Assembly: GCA_002746685.1 (NCBI GenBank)
Contig: PDQK01000013.1
Location: 1 to 37,738 of the forward strand
DNA: 37,738 nt
Origin: Desulfobulbus propionicus
GTDB lineage: Bacteria > Desulfobacterota > Desulfobulbia > Desulfobulbales > Desulfobulbaceae
Direction of reading: 5' to 3'
Shown here: positions 25,956 to 34,450 of the stretch, piece after piece
Position numbering within the stretch: position 1 is the first letter of the stretch
Layout: each line of letters starts with the position of its first letter
Notes under the pieces: model-generated
Told to the model about the DNA's origin: nothing
What the model saw: only the letters and a program-made list of their open reading frames with translations
The model's database searches: none
Made by a program: the position numbers and the translations under genes

Positions 25956-27677
25956 TTATTCTTCAGATGGTGCGATTTCCAGTGCATACATGAAAATTTT
26001 TGAAGTATCGCTGCCGGGAAGTAATCTCTGGAGCAGGGATTTTCCCTGGGTCTGCACTACAAAAAGCCGTCCAGAGTTGCCAGCAGGTGATGGGGAGCCA
26101 GCATCTGCGCCGGACTTGAACGCATAATCGGCAACATATCCGTTGATGGTGTTGGTACGCCACAACTCCTGGAGAGCGCCGTCATTCCAGCCAAGACAGG
26201 AAACCGCGCCACTGTTGAAATGCCTCAGGTTAGGGAAAAAGCGCAGCAGTTTGCTATCCACTGTATTGGTGTTGACGATAATCTCCCAGCTGCCGTCATT
26301 GTCCAGATCACTTACTTCCAGCCGTCCGGGGATATAGTTGAGTATCCGCCCGCCTGCTTCTTCATCGGAGACATGTGCGTTAAGCGATGGGCCGAAATGG
26401 CTCAACCCGCCACCGTAATTTGTACTGCTTACCCAGATGAGTTCGTTACTGCTATTGTAGAGCAACAGCTTCTGGTGAGCATCGATGACGACTGTTTCAA
26501 TTTTTTTGTCATTGTTGAGATCCGCATACACAAAATCAAATAATGTGATCCCCTCTGGAAGGGCAAGCCTGCCTTTATTCATAAGCTTGCCGCTCTGTTC
26601 ATTAAGGACCAGGCGATAGATATACGGTGCAAGCTGCCATTGGTCTGTGCCGGGTTTGAGTTGCTGGCCCGCAATGAAGGTGCCTTTTCCTGGCATTGTG
26701 ACGGCTCGCACATACCACCTGATAGCATTATGCTCAACCTGCAGGGTGTTGGAACCATTCCAGGACATGATTACTGAGGAGGGAAGGTTTTTACCATCGG
26801 CTGACACCAGCAGGTGGGCTGTGGTGCCTTGTGCCGCTGGCAAGACAGAGAGCGCATGGATTTTTTTATTAAGTTTGAAACGGTACTCTGCAACTTGATC
26901 AAAGTGGTATTCACCATAGTGAAAAATTCTGATGTCACTTTGCGATGCAACAATGATATCGTCTTTGCCGTCACCATCCAGATCAGTAACAACCATTGTT
27001 TCCGCTGTCATTGGAATGGTAGAGCTTCGTTGGATATGTGATGTCGTATAGCGTCCAGCCAGATCACCGGTTAATCCTCCAGCAGCATACAGCCCTTTTT
27101 TATAGGCCAACTCAGGGTGCGGTGTTCTAAACGCTTCCATCCCGTCGTTACCAGTTTTCACTCTTGTGGTACCACCTGCTGTGTTGTCAGCGGCACCGGT
27201 TACGACGCGGCCAATATCTGCGGTGAGGCTGGTGAGTGCAGATGAAATATCTTCTGCTTTTGCTGCGGTTACACCAAACTGGGAGGGCTTGCCATCTTCG
27301 GATGCCGGGTAGAGGGTCATGTTTATCTGTACACCCTGCTTAAGGGCGTAGACACTGCCATCTGCAATCCAATCGACCTGCAAATGTTTGATAGCTGCAT
27401 GAAAATCATTGGTTTTCAGTTCCTGGTTGAGCTTGTTGAGCTGCGTTCCAGATACTTCATTGGTGACCACTGTAATGTTGTCGAAACGACCGAGGCGGGT
27501 ATGTAGCATCTGTTCAACAGAATTGCCAAGGTAGCTGAATTGACCTGTGCGGACGACATCAAGGGGTAATAGTGCTACCCTGATTGTTTTGCCTGAGTCA
27601 GTGGCTGACCAAGCAGCATTTCCTTGCAACAGGAGGAGTAGTGTTACACTGAGGATACTTGCTCGTAGCAGACGCAT
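25956..27677 (-). CDS. Secreted FG-GAP/VCBS-repeat protein
   Basis: 573 residues with a signal peptide (about 1-24, ending in AAWSA). N-terminal part (about 30-165), KTIRVALLPLDV... with LGNSVEQMLHTRL, resembles the TolB/FlgO/CsgG-like N domain. From about 220 there are several calcium-binding-like FG-GAP repeats: DLDGDGKDDIIVAS, DLNNDKKIETVVID, DLDNDGSWEIIVNT. These build a beta-propeller used for protein or surface contacts. It probably is periplasmic or outer-membrane associated. ATG start at 27677. A 204-base gap separates it from the outer-membrane protein gene upstream on the same strand. Family is clear, function unknown. Confidence 0.92.
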   Translation of the reverse strand: MRLLRASILSVTLLLLLQGNAAWSATDSGKTIRVALLPLDVVRTGQFSYLGNSVEQMLHTRLGRFDNITVVTNEVSGTQLNKLNQELKTNDFHAAIKHLQVDWIADGSVYALKQGVQINMTLYPASEDGKPSQFGVTAAKAEDISSALTSLTADIGRVVTGAADNTAGGTTRVKTGNDGMEAFRTPHPELAYKKGLYAAGGLTGDLAGRYTTSHIQRSSTIPMTAETMVVTDLDGDGKDDIIVASQSDIRIFHYGEYHFDQVAEYRFKLNKKIHALSVLPAAQGTTAHLLVSADGKNLPSSVIMSWNGSNTLQVEHNAIRWYVRAVTMPGKGTFIAGQQLKPGTDQWQLAPYIYRLVLNEQSGKLMNKGRLALPEGITLFDFVYADLNNDKKIETVVIDAHQKLLLYNSSNELIWVSSTNYGGGLSHFGPSLNAHVSDEEAGGRILNYIPGRLEVSDLDNDGSWEIIVNTNTVDSKLLRFFPNLRHFNSGAVSCLGWNDGALQELWRTNTINGYVADYAFKSGADAGSPSPAGNSGRLFVVQTQGKSLLQRLLPGSDTSKIFMYALEIAPSEE

Positions 27678-27881
27678 AATGCACCTATAATTGGATATTA
27701 TGTTGTTTCTGGTAGTGCTTCACATTCAAGCACGGCAGGCGGTGTTTCGCCATTGACCAGGAGAAGATAAGTCGCTGATGTAGCCTGGCACTATAAACTA
27801 TCTCTTACCTGACCGCAAGAATGGCAGGAGCGTTCTGATCGTAGAAAAGGAGTGTGGGTAGAGGAAAAAGCGTGCTACAGA

Positions 27882-28568
27882 CTAATAGGAAAAAGAAATG
27901 GAGAGCCCACCATAAAAGCTGTCTTGAGACTCGTCTTTGTCCAGGATGTCCTGAAGGGAGGCGTTTTGCTTTTTGGACGTTCGAAGCCACTGGAATTCAG
28001 GAGTAATGGTAACAGTATTTTTGTAGGTGATAGGCATGTTGAACAACATGGAAAAGGTCTTGCCTGCTTCATTTTCCAGTGGGTGCTCATGTAACATGGA
28101 GCTGGAACTGAACCGGAAGACAACGTCCTCATCGTATTGATACGCTTTGGAAAGATCAAGAGCCATGAACCAGGATCGCTTTTTGGAAACCCCTTCAAGG
28201 GTATATGGATCAAAACCCAGGAAAAAACGCTCTGGCTGGTTATCTGTGGATAAACCTGTATATAAATATCCTGCAGAGAACCCCAGAAGCCCCGAGGATC
28301 CTACATAGGAAAGGGTGATAGCCTGTGAATGTATGGTTTGGTCATCGGGGGTAAGAAAACTGTAAAGATCGCTGGAGTGGGTGAGGCTGGTACGTAACCC
28401 CTGATCACTTTCGTCATCTATCCCGTACATTCCCGTCGCCAGCAGGCTGTTAACGACACTATCCCAAATGGGTACGCCATCTTCTGCCCGGCTGGAGGAT
28501 GCAGCTGTCATTGCCATCAGGGTAAAAGCAACAATGAGTATGCTGTATGTACGAGAGATAAATTTCAT
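27882..28568 (-). CDS. Unrecognised outer-membrane barrel-like protein
   Basis: 228 residues from the ATG at 28566-28568; the 19 preceding in-frame codons read as non-protein text and precede the signal peptide. Signal peptide about 1-28 (SILIVAFTLMAMTAASSSRA). The mature part has alternating hydrophobic strands (AITLSYVGSSGLLGFSAGYLY, ITPEFQWL) and ends in GGLSISFSY, an aromatic terminus typical of outer-membrane proteins. Family not recognised. The interval 27678-27881 to the FG-GAP gene carries no clear terminator, so they may be co-transcribed. Confidence 0.85.
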   Translation of the reverse strand: MKFISRTYSILIVAFTLMAMTAASSSRAEDGVPIWDSVVNSLLATGMYGIDDESDQGLRTSLTHSSDLYSFLTPDDQTIHSQAITLSYVGSSGLLGFSAGYLYTGLSTDNQPERFFLGFDPYTLEGVSKKRSWFMALDLSKAYQYDEDVVFRFSSSSMLHEHPLENEAGKTFSMLFNMPITYKNTVTITPEFQWLRTSKKQNASLQDILDKDESQDSFYGGLSISFSY

Positions 28569-28695
28569 CTGACCCCATTCAATTCTATTTTTTGATAATG
28601 TACATCGAGATGGACAGAAAGGCAATACAAAAAATTGTACTTTTTTGGTGTGAGGGTGAAAAATTTATATTTTTGAACGTGTAGTCACCGTTACA

Positions 28696-28716
28696 AAGGC
28701 AAGATATCCTTGCCTT
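28696..28716 (-). terminator. Hairpin after the CULT gene
   Basis: Eight-base stem AAGGCAAG/CTTGCCTT with a five-base loop, followed on the minus strand by a short T run (TTTG). Weak terminator candidate. Confidence 0.45.
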
Positions 28717-28729
28717 GCAGTGAACATCG

Positions 28730-29191
28730 TTACTGTGCTGGTGGGAGAGTGCTGCTGATGAGTTTGTTTTTTATCAAGCCAAAAAAACAGGCTGCTCCTC
28801 TGCTGAACCGCCACCCCAAATGCACAGCGCATCTGCTGCAGGTGACAATTTCCCATGCATAGCCTTTGAACCAGCTGAACGCTGTTGTAGGTTCACTGCG
28901 GATGGAAATATTGTGTGCCTGGCTGAAACAGAGTAACTCAAAGACTCTGCCTGCCGGATTAAAAAAGGTGTGCTCATGACTGTTATCAATGTGCACACCA
29001 TATCGTAAAGAGGTGATAACTGTTCTGCATCCGGCGCAGAGGATAAAACGTTTTTCCCCTTCATTTGAACGTGATGCATCAGCGGCGCTCTCATCGGGTG
29101 ATGCTTTTGCAGGAATAAGCTCCACCCGGCACAGCTTCTTGTCTCTGCTGCTGTACCGTTTACCCTGCTTTGCTTTGATAGTGGGCAACAA
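28730..29191 (-). CDS. CULT-domain protein (bacterial cereblon-type ligand-binding fold)
   Basis: Up to 153 residues; no ATG exists in frame, so a TTG (29191 or one codon later) or GTG start is used and the exact start is open. Residues about 49-145 match the CULT domain of cereblon and of the Magnetospirillum protein MsCI4. Zn-binding pairs Cys52/55 and Cys118/121, and the aromatic cage Trp107, Trp113, Trp127, Phe129 have the same spacing as human CRBN Cys391/394, Trp380/386/400 and Phe402; the run SWF-GYAW...C..C..H.GW.F and a later FFGL are shared. CULT binds uridine-like or glutarimide ligands in vitro; its bacterial role is unknown. The start overlaps the end of cobA-hemD by 32 bases, implying co-translation with tetrapyrrole genes. 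Confidence 0.92.
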   Translation of the reverse strand: MLPTIKAKQGKRYSSRDKKLCRVELIPAKASPDESAADASRSNEGEKRFILCAGCRTVITSLRYGVHIDNSHEHTFFNPAGRVFELLCFSQAHNISIRSEPTTAFSWFKGYAWEIVTCSRCAVHLGWRFSRGAACFFGLIKNKLISSTLPPAQ

Positions 29192-30731
29192 TGGCCTGCA
29201 CCATATCCTTAATGGTATATTTGTCAGGCTGGATGTGCACCTGCAGCCCGTTTTGGATCACTGTTTCCGCAGTGATGGGGCCGATGGCCGCAATGGTGAC
29301 ATTTTCGAGCATTTTCTGCAGCTCTTCATCGCTTTTTGCATCTACCATGGTCAGGAAGTTGGTCACGGTGGAGGAACTGGTAAACGTAAGTAGATCCACC
29401 TCGCCTTCCAACAGCTCCTGGCGTAACTCTTCTTTACGGCCTTGTGGTGGAGTGTTTTGGTAGACGGGCACCACGTTTACCTCTGCTCCGGCGTCCTGCA
29501 AGGTTTCAGGGAGGATTTCGCTTGCCCGAAGCGCGCGTGGCAGCAGGATGTGTGAGCCTTTGCCTATCTTCGTTTCAAGCAGCGCTTCTGCAAGTCCTTC
29601 TCCGGTGAATCTTTGTGGGATAAGGTCTGCCCGCAGTCCATACTTGAGCAACTCCTCTGCTGTCGCCCGTCCAACCACAGCAATATGCGGCCCTGCCAGG
29701 GCTCGGCTGTCTCTGCCTGTTTGGTAAAGCCGCTTGAAAAAGTAGGTTACCGCATTCAGGCTGGTAAAGAGAATCCATTGGTATTGTTCAATGTTTTCAA
29801 TCGCCTGATCAAGCAGCGAATAATCTTCTACAGGCTCGATATGAATGGTGGAGTATTCCAGACATTCTGCACCAAATTCCTCAAGCTTGGCCACCAGCTC
29901 ACTGGCTTGCTCTCTGGTTCTGGTGACCACGATTCTTTTGTTGAACAGGGGGCGGCGCTCATACCAGTCAATGGTTTTACGGAGCTTGACCACATCCCCG
30001 ATGATAACCAGAGCAGGTGGTTTAATATCTGCCTGTTTCACTACCTCACTGATGGTGGCAAGGGTTCCTTCCACCGAACGCTGATGCGGAGTAGATGCCC
30101 AACGTACAACAGCAACCGGGGTGTCCGGTGATCTGCCATAATCGATAAGCTTTTTAGTCACATCGGGCAAGGTTTTGATCCCCATGTAAATAACTATGGT
30201 CCCTGCACCAGTGGCCAGCTTATCCCAATGGATGTTGGAGTGTTCCTTGGTGGGAGCTTCATGACCGGTTACAAAAGCGACTGATGCAGTATAATCCCTG
30301 TGGGTTATGGGGATACCTGCATAAGTGGCTGCCGCTGTGGCCGAGGTAACACCCGGGACCACCTCAAAATCAATCCCCTCGGCAACAATGTCTTCAATCT
30401 CTTCCCCGCCACGGCCAAAGATAAACGGGTCACCCCCTTTGAGCCGGACAACCATATTACCTGCTTTGGCATGTTCTACGAGCAACTGGTTAATGCCTTC
30501 CTGGGTAAAGGCATGCAAACCACCACCTTTCTTCCCTGCATAAATGAGTTTGGCCGTTTCAGGGACGTGTTTGAGCAGCTTTTTGTTGGCCAGATAGTCG
30601 TATACTACCACTTCGGCACGCTCAAGGAGATATTTACCCCGCAGGGTTATGAGGCCGGGGTCGCCTGGGCCTGCACCAACAAGGTACACTTTACCGGTTT
30701 TCTGAGTGTGTTGGGTATTTTGATCAGTCAC
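29160..30731 (-). CDS. cobA-hemD: Fused uroporphyrinogen-III C-methyltransferase / uroporphyrinogen-III synthase
   Basis: 523 residues, two enzymes in one chain. N-terminal SUMT half (about 1-255) has [10 protein letters not shown] near 18, [13 protein letters not shown] near 100 and [20 protein letters not shown] near 126; it methylates uroporphyrinogen III to precorrin-2. C-terminal HemD half (about 262-520) makes uroporphyrinogen III from hydroxymethylbilane; [17 protein letters not shown] and FTSSSTV mark it. The fusion is common in Clostridia and Desulfobacterota. GTG start (30729-30731), after GGAAA. It is 57 bases after hemC. With hemC it feeds siroheme and, by the Ahb route used by sulfate reducers (known pathway, inferred here), haem. 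Confidence 0.96.
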   Translation of the reverse strand: MTDQNTQHTQKTGKVYLVGAGPGDPGLITLRGKYLLERAEVVVYDYLANKKLLKHVPETAKLIYAGKKGGGLHAFTQEGINQLLVEHAKAGNMVVRLKGGDPFIFGRGGEEIEDIVAEGIDFEVVPGVTSATAAATYAGIPITHRDYTASVAFVTGHEAPTKEHSNIHWDKLATGAGTIVIYMGIKTLPDVTKKLIDYGRSPDTPVAVVRWASTPHQRSVEGTLATISEVVKQADIKPPALVIIGDVVKLRKTIDWYERRPLFNKRIVVTRTREQASELVAKLEEFGAECLEYSTIHIEPVEDYSLLDQAIENIEQYQWILFTSLNAVTYFFKRLYQTGRDSRALAGPHIAVVGRATAEELLKYGLRADLIPQRFTGEGLAEALLETKIGKGSHILLPRALRASEILPETLQDAGAEVNVVPVYQNTPPQGRKEELRQELLEGEVDLLTFTSSSTVTNFLTMVDAKSDEELQKMLENVTIAAIGPITAETVIQNGLQVHIQPDKYTIKDMVQAIVAHYQSKAG

Positions 30732-30788
30732 TGATTTCCATAGAGAAAAAGTTAAATGGTAAGTTGGGTAAAAGGTGGGTGATATACC

Positions 30789-31721
30789 TTAGTGTTCAGC
30801 GCCATACACTTCATCAAGAATGGCTTTGCCTCCCATATCCAGCAGTGTTTCGGCAAGCTGGGTGCCAAGAGCGGCAGCTTCTTCCGCTCTCCCTTCAATG
30901 CTTTCTTTGAGGATGGTCTTGCCATCAACGCTGGCAATGAGCCCTGTTAATCGAACCGTGTTGTCCTCCAGTGTTGCATGGGCGCCGATAGGTACCTGGC
31001 ACCCGCCCTCAAGGCGTAAAAGGAACGCCCGCTCAGCAGCTACTGTGGTTGCGGTATGATCATGATGGAGAAATTGCAGGTCGGCAAGCAGCTCGGTATC
31101 GCTTTTACGTATTTCCAACCCTAAAGAGCCCTGGCCAATGGCTGGCAGGATTTCTTCCGGGGTAAACAAGGATGCAATGCGATCCTGCATGTTCAAGCGG
31201 TTGAGCCCCGCACCTGCCAGGATGATGGCATCATATAAACCATCTTCCATCTTTTTGATCCGTGTATCCAGGTTGCCGCGTAAGTCCTTGATGTTGAGAT
31301 CAGGACGAAGCGCAGCAAGCTGTGCTTTTCTGCGCAGGCTGGACGTCCCCATGGTGGCTCCCTGGGGCAGCTCGGAAAAATGTTTATACTTCACGGAAAC
31401 AAAGGCATCGGTGGCAACTTCACGAACTGGCACAATGGCCACATGCAGTCCTTCCGGCAGCTGGGTGGGCACATCTTTCATGGAATGGACGGCGATATCA
31501 ACTTCGTTTGCCAACAGGGCGTCTTCGATCTCTTTAACAAATAGCCCTTTTCCGCCAACCTTAGCCAGCGGTACATCAAGAATTTTATCCCCCTTGGTGG
31601 TGATACGCACCAGCTCCACTGTGGTACCGGGATACTGCTTTTCGATTTGTTCTTTTACCCAGGTGGATTGGGTGACAGCGAGCAGGCTTGCGCGGGTGCC
31701 GATCCGTAATTGAGGACGCAT
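30789..31721 (-). CDS. hemC: Hydroxymethylbilane synthase (porphobilinogen deaminase)
   Basis: 310 residues, normal length. Joins four porphobilinogens. Typical stretches: RIGTRASLLAVTQ at the N terminus, TTKGDKI, LFVKEIEDALL, HSMKDVPTQLP with the catalytic Asp, GTSSLRRKAQL, and the cofactor-binding Cys in LEGGCQVPIGAHA (about 240). ATG start with a weak GGAAAA site. It leads the hemC, cobA-hemD, CULT gene order on the minus strand, downstream of the unrecognised gene at 31782-32741. Confidence 0.97.
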   Translation of the reverse strand: MRPQLRIGTRASLLAVTQSTWVKEQIEKQYPGTTVELVRITTKGDKILDVPLAKVGGKGLFVKEIEDALLANEVDIAVHSMKDVPTQLPEGLHVAIVPVREVATDAFVSVKYKHFSELPQGATMGTSSLRRKAQLAALRPDLNIKDLRGNLDTRIKKMEDGLYDAIILAGAGLNRLNMQDRIASLFTPEEILPAIGQGSLGLEIRKSDTELLADLQFLHHDHTATTVAAERAFLLRLEGGCQVPIGAHATLEDNTVRLTGLIASVDGKTILKESIEGRAEEAAALGTQLAETLLDMGGKAILDEVYGAEH

Positions 31722-31781
31722 GAAGTTTTCCGAGGTTATGTTATTTGTAAGGAAAAATTATCGTAGAGCCATATACAGGCT

Positions 31782-32741
31782 TTACCCTGATTTGTCAATT
31801 TCATCGAGCAGGGCAGCAGCAAACAGCGGCAGCATCAACTCGTGATGGCCGGTGAAGTTAAAGCCTTTGCCGCCTTCAAGGGTAGGGCGGTGGACCACGT
31901 TGGTGGATGGACGATAATGACGGATGAAATCAAAGTTGGCCGTGGTAAACTGTTGTACTTCATGCCCCAGATTGCGAACCACGGTGAGTGCCTTGAGAAA
32001 GACTTCCGGGAGCAGTACCGCAGAGCCGACATTGAGGTATACGCCGTTTTGCAGGTCGCTGACCATGGCGCAAAAGAGTCTGAAGTCCCGGTGCCCAGCC
32101 TCACCAATCGCGCTACCATCAACACTGGGATGAATGTGGATGATGTCGGTTCCCATGGCTACATGCACGGTGACCGGGATGTTGTGTTTGTAGGCAGCAG
32201 CAAGCAGGGAATGGTCTTTGAATGTGAACTGCTCATGGTTAAGCGTTTTTCCAACAGCTTCGCCAATCCCCAGCCCCTGCTTGTTGCCCCTGATTATAGC
32301 AGTATTGAGTATCTCTCCGGTTTCCTGGGCAGCACCAAAAGCCCCTTTACCCAGCACGTCAGCCACTTCCTCGGAAGTTCGGCCCACCAGCGCGATTTCA
32401 GTATCATGGATAATACCCGCACCATTAAGCGCAATGGAAGAGATAATGCCGCGCTCCATCAGCGAGATCAGGATGGGGTTGAGCCCAACCTTGATAACAT
32501 GGGCTCCCATACCAAGAATAATTGGTCGCCCCGCCTTGTGTGCCTGAGCGGTACGTTTTATAAAATCAGGAAAATCCACTCCCATTAACTGCGCAGGTAG
32601 AATTTCCATGAGCTGGCTGACAGTCATATTGGGACTGACCGGCCCGGCAAAATCGTTTACGCTGACCTTGGAGTGGCGGTCATGCACCGAATAGGTGTGG
32701 AGTTTTTCAAAATGTAACGGATCAATAGCATATTGGGACAT
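31782..32741 (-). CDS. Unrecognised conserved Rossmann-like protein
   Basis: 319 residues from the ATG at 32739-32741 (TTG and GTG starts seven and three codons upstream are possible). No signal peptide or membrane segment. Conserved-looking motifs: PIILGMGAHVIKVGLNPILISLMERG, ALNGAGIIHDTEIALVGRTSEEV, VTVHVAMGTDIIHIHP, NVGSAVLLPEVFLKAL and RPSTNVVHRPT. The pattern of a Gly-rich dinucleotide-binding-like fold and repeated NGA/GSA motifs faintly recalls the deoxyhypusine synthase superfamily, but I would not call it that. It is placed between gmhA and hemC with nine to thirty bases to gmhA. Function unknown. Confidence 0.88.
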   Translation of the reverse strand: MSQYAIDPLHFEKLHTYSVHDRHSKVSVNDFAGPVSPNMTVSQLMEILPAQLMGVDFPDFIKRTAQAHKAGRPIILGMGAHVIKVGLNPILISLMERGIISSIALNGAGIIHDTEIALVGRTSEEVADVLGKGAFGAAQETGEILNTAIIRGNKQGLGIGEAVGKTLNHEQFTFKDHSLLAAAYKHNIPVTVHVAMGTDIIHIHPSVDGSAIGEAGHRDFRLFCAMVSDLQNGVYLNVGSAVLLPEVFLKALTVVRNLGHEVQQFTTANFDFIRHYRPSTNVVHRPTLEGGKGFNFTGHHELMLPLFAAALLDEIDKSG

Positions 32742-32770
32742 GGTGAGCACTCGTTTTGGCAAGGGAAGGG

Positions 32771-33355
32771 TCAGGTGGAGGGAAATAGTTGTTTTTCCAC
32801 AATTTCGCAGATCATATGTTCAATCCACAGGTGGGTTTCCTGAATGTGCTGAGTGTGGTCAGAGGGGACATTGAGAATAATATCGCAGAGATCGGCGAGC
32901 GCACCCCCTGGATTTTCAGTACCGCCAGTGAGCCCGGCTGTTTTCATTCCAATTGCCTTGGCAGCTTCCATAGCCTTAACCACATTTGCAGAGGTACCTG
33001 AGGTGGATATGCCCAAGGCAACATCTTCGGGCTTACCCAGCGCTTCCACCTGTTTGGCAAAGATGACCTCGTAGGAAAAATCATTGCCAATGGCTGTGAG
33101 AGTCGAGGTGTCTGTGGTCAGTGCAATGGCAGGCAGAGGCCGTCTGTTGATCAGGAAACGGTTGACAAATTCTGCTGCCACGTGCTGGGCATCAGCTGCG
33201 CTCCCGCCATTGCCAAAAAGCAGGAGCTTCCCACCTGTATCAAGGCTCTGTTTTATCCACTGCGTAAGTGTTAGCAGATCATCTAAAGAAGCAGCAGCAA
33301 AGGCCTGCTTGGCAGCAATGGACAGGGCCAGTCGTTCTTGGAGTAACGTTTTCAT
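32771..33355 (-). CDS. gmhA: Phosphoheptose isomerase (SIS domain)
   Basis: About 194 residues; ATG at 33353-33355 chosen, though an ATG two codons earlier (33361) also fits. Converts sedoheptulose 7-phosphate to D-glycero-D-manno-heptose 7-phosphate, first step of the LPS core heptose. SIS motifs: GGKLLLFGNGGSAADAQHVAAEFVNRF (about 45) and LGISTSGTSANVVKA (about 118); His and Glu of the site are in VPSDHTQHIQETHLWIEH (about 165). The terminator at 33396-33436 separates it from adk, so it probably has its own promoter and leads the stretch ending at the CULT gene. Confidence 0.95.
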   Translation of the reverse strand: MKTLLQERLALSIAAKQAFAAASLDDLLTLTQWIKQSLDTGGKLLLFGNGGSAADAQHVAAEFVNRFLINRRPLPAIALTTDTSTLTAIGNDFSYEVIFAKQVEALGKPEDVALGISTSGTSANVVKAMEAAKAIGMKTAGLTGGTENPGGALADLCDIILNVPSDHTQHIQETHLWIEHMICEIVEKQLFPST

Positions 33356-33395
33356 CACCATTATCAATGTATCTTGTCGGGTGTGGTGTCAAATA

Positions 33396-33436
33396 AAAAA
33401 ACGTTTCCACAGGCAGGTGCCCGTGGAAACGTTTTT
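33396..33436 (-). terminator. Bidirectional rho-independent terminator after adk
   Basis: AAAAAACGTTTCCAC / GTGGAAACGTTTTT stem (33396-33410, 33423-33436) with a twelve-base loop; T runs on both strands. It ends adk on the minus strand. Confidence 0.92.
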
Positions 33437-33460
33437 ATAAAAGCTAAAAAAAGAGCTGAA

Positions 33461-34135
33461 TTATGGCAGGTCTTTCATGATTGCTTCAGATACTTCTTTA
33501 ATGGGCGCGGAACCATCAACAGAAATTACTGGAATGCCATCCAGATTTTTGAAGTAGTTTACTGCTGCCATGGTGCCGGTTTTGTCATCATAGTAGATGT
33601 CGTGACGCTTGTTAATAGCATCTTCGTCCTGATCATCAGCACGGGCAGAAAGCTCGCCACCACATACACGGCAAACCAGTTCGCCATCTTTTTCCACTGG
33701 CTTGATCGCTTCAAATGCGATGTGGTTAGGATGGTTGTTGTCGTTAGCACAGAGACGGCGGCCCATGATGCGCTCTTTTGCGATCTGACGGTCAAGTACA
33801 ATCTCAACAACGCAGTCCAGCTTCATGCCAGCATCCTTGAGTGCTTTATCAAGTGCTTCTGCCTGAGCGAGCGAACGTGGAAAACCATCAAGTAACCAGC
33901 CTTTGTCTTTCGACTTATCCAGGGTTTCCAGAACCATTGGGATGGTGATGTCATCGGGAACCAGGTCGCCACGATCAATAAATTCCTTAGCTTTTTTACC
34001 CAGCTCGGTACCGCCTTTGATGTGCTCACGGAAAATAGCGCCAGACTCGATATGGTCCATACCGTACTTGTCTTTTATGATTGCTCCCTGGGTGCCTTTA
34101 CCACTGCCGTTTGGGCCGAAAGTAAGAATGTTCAT
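33461..34135 (-). CDS. adk: Adenylate kinase
   Basis: 224 residues, the long (LID-containing) form. Balances AMP, ADP and ATP. P-loop GPNGSGKGTQG is near residue 7; AMP-binding region near 30-85 (ESGAIFREHIKGGTELG, RGDLVPD); LLDGFPRSLAQAEAL near 85; LID about 125-165 with Cys/His residues CANDNNHPNH...CRVCGG suggesting a zinc site; RHDIYYDDKTG near 180. ATG preceded by AAAGGAGACGG, a strong site. Single-gene unit with its own terminator. Its divergent neighbour is hom across about 315 bases. Confidence 0.98.
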   Translation of the reverse strand: MNILTFGPNGSGKGTQGAIIKDKYGMDHIESGAIFREHIKGGTELGKKAKEFIDRGDLVPDDITIPMVLETLDKSKDKGWLLDGFPRSLAQAEALDKALKDAGMKLDCVVEIVLDRQIAKERIMGRRLCANDNNHPNHIAFEAIKPVEKDGELVCRVCGGELSARADDQDEDAINKRHDIYYDDKTGTMAAVNYFKNLDGIPVISVDGSAPIKEVSEAIMKDLP

Positions 34136-34367
34136 GCCGTCTCCTTTGTCTTTGTTTCAGTATGGTTTTGTCCCTAACACCTTTAATTCTAAAGAGAAAA
34201 GCAGGCAGGGAAAATGAATAATTTCTCATTAAAGCCGCGAGTATACAGCAAGTCGCGTACTTTGGCTATGAAAATGATAGGCGAGCTCCCCTTTGTGTTA
34301 CGACAATTCAGCAATATAGAAGAAAAACGGCAAGAATAAAGATTTTTCATTTGGTTTCCTATACTTT

Positions 34368-34396
34368 TTGACAACCTGAGGTAAAGTGGTTAGAAA
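34368..34396 (+). promoter_or_regulatory. Candidate hom promoter
   Basis: TTGACA (34368-34373), 17-base spacer, TAGAAA (34391-34396), about 55 bases before the hom ATG. The rest of the 34136-34450 interval, upstream of adk and hom, shows no gene and no clear riboswitch; no leader peptide with Thr/Ile codons was seen. Confidence 0.55.
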
Positions 34397-34450
34397 AAAC
34401 GTGGCAGGCGTCCCATTTAAAAGTTCAACAAATGTATACACAGGTAGACC

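Noticed and set aside
30300..30734. Plus-strand 144-codon frame opposite cobA-hemD
   Set aside because: Antisense of a gene with strong motifs; no independent support.
33374..33895. Plus-strand 173-codon frame opposite adk
   Set aside because: Includes the adk terminator and antisense of adk; not protein-like.
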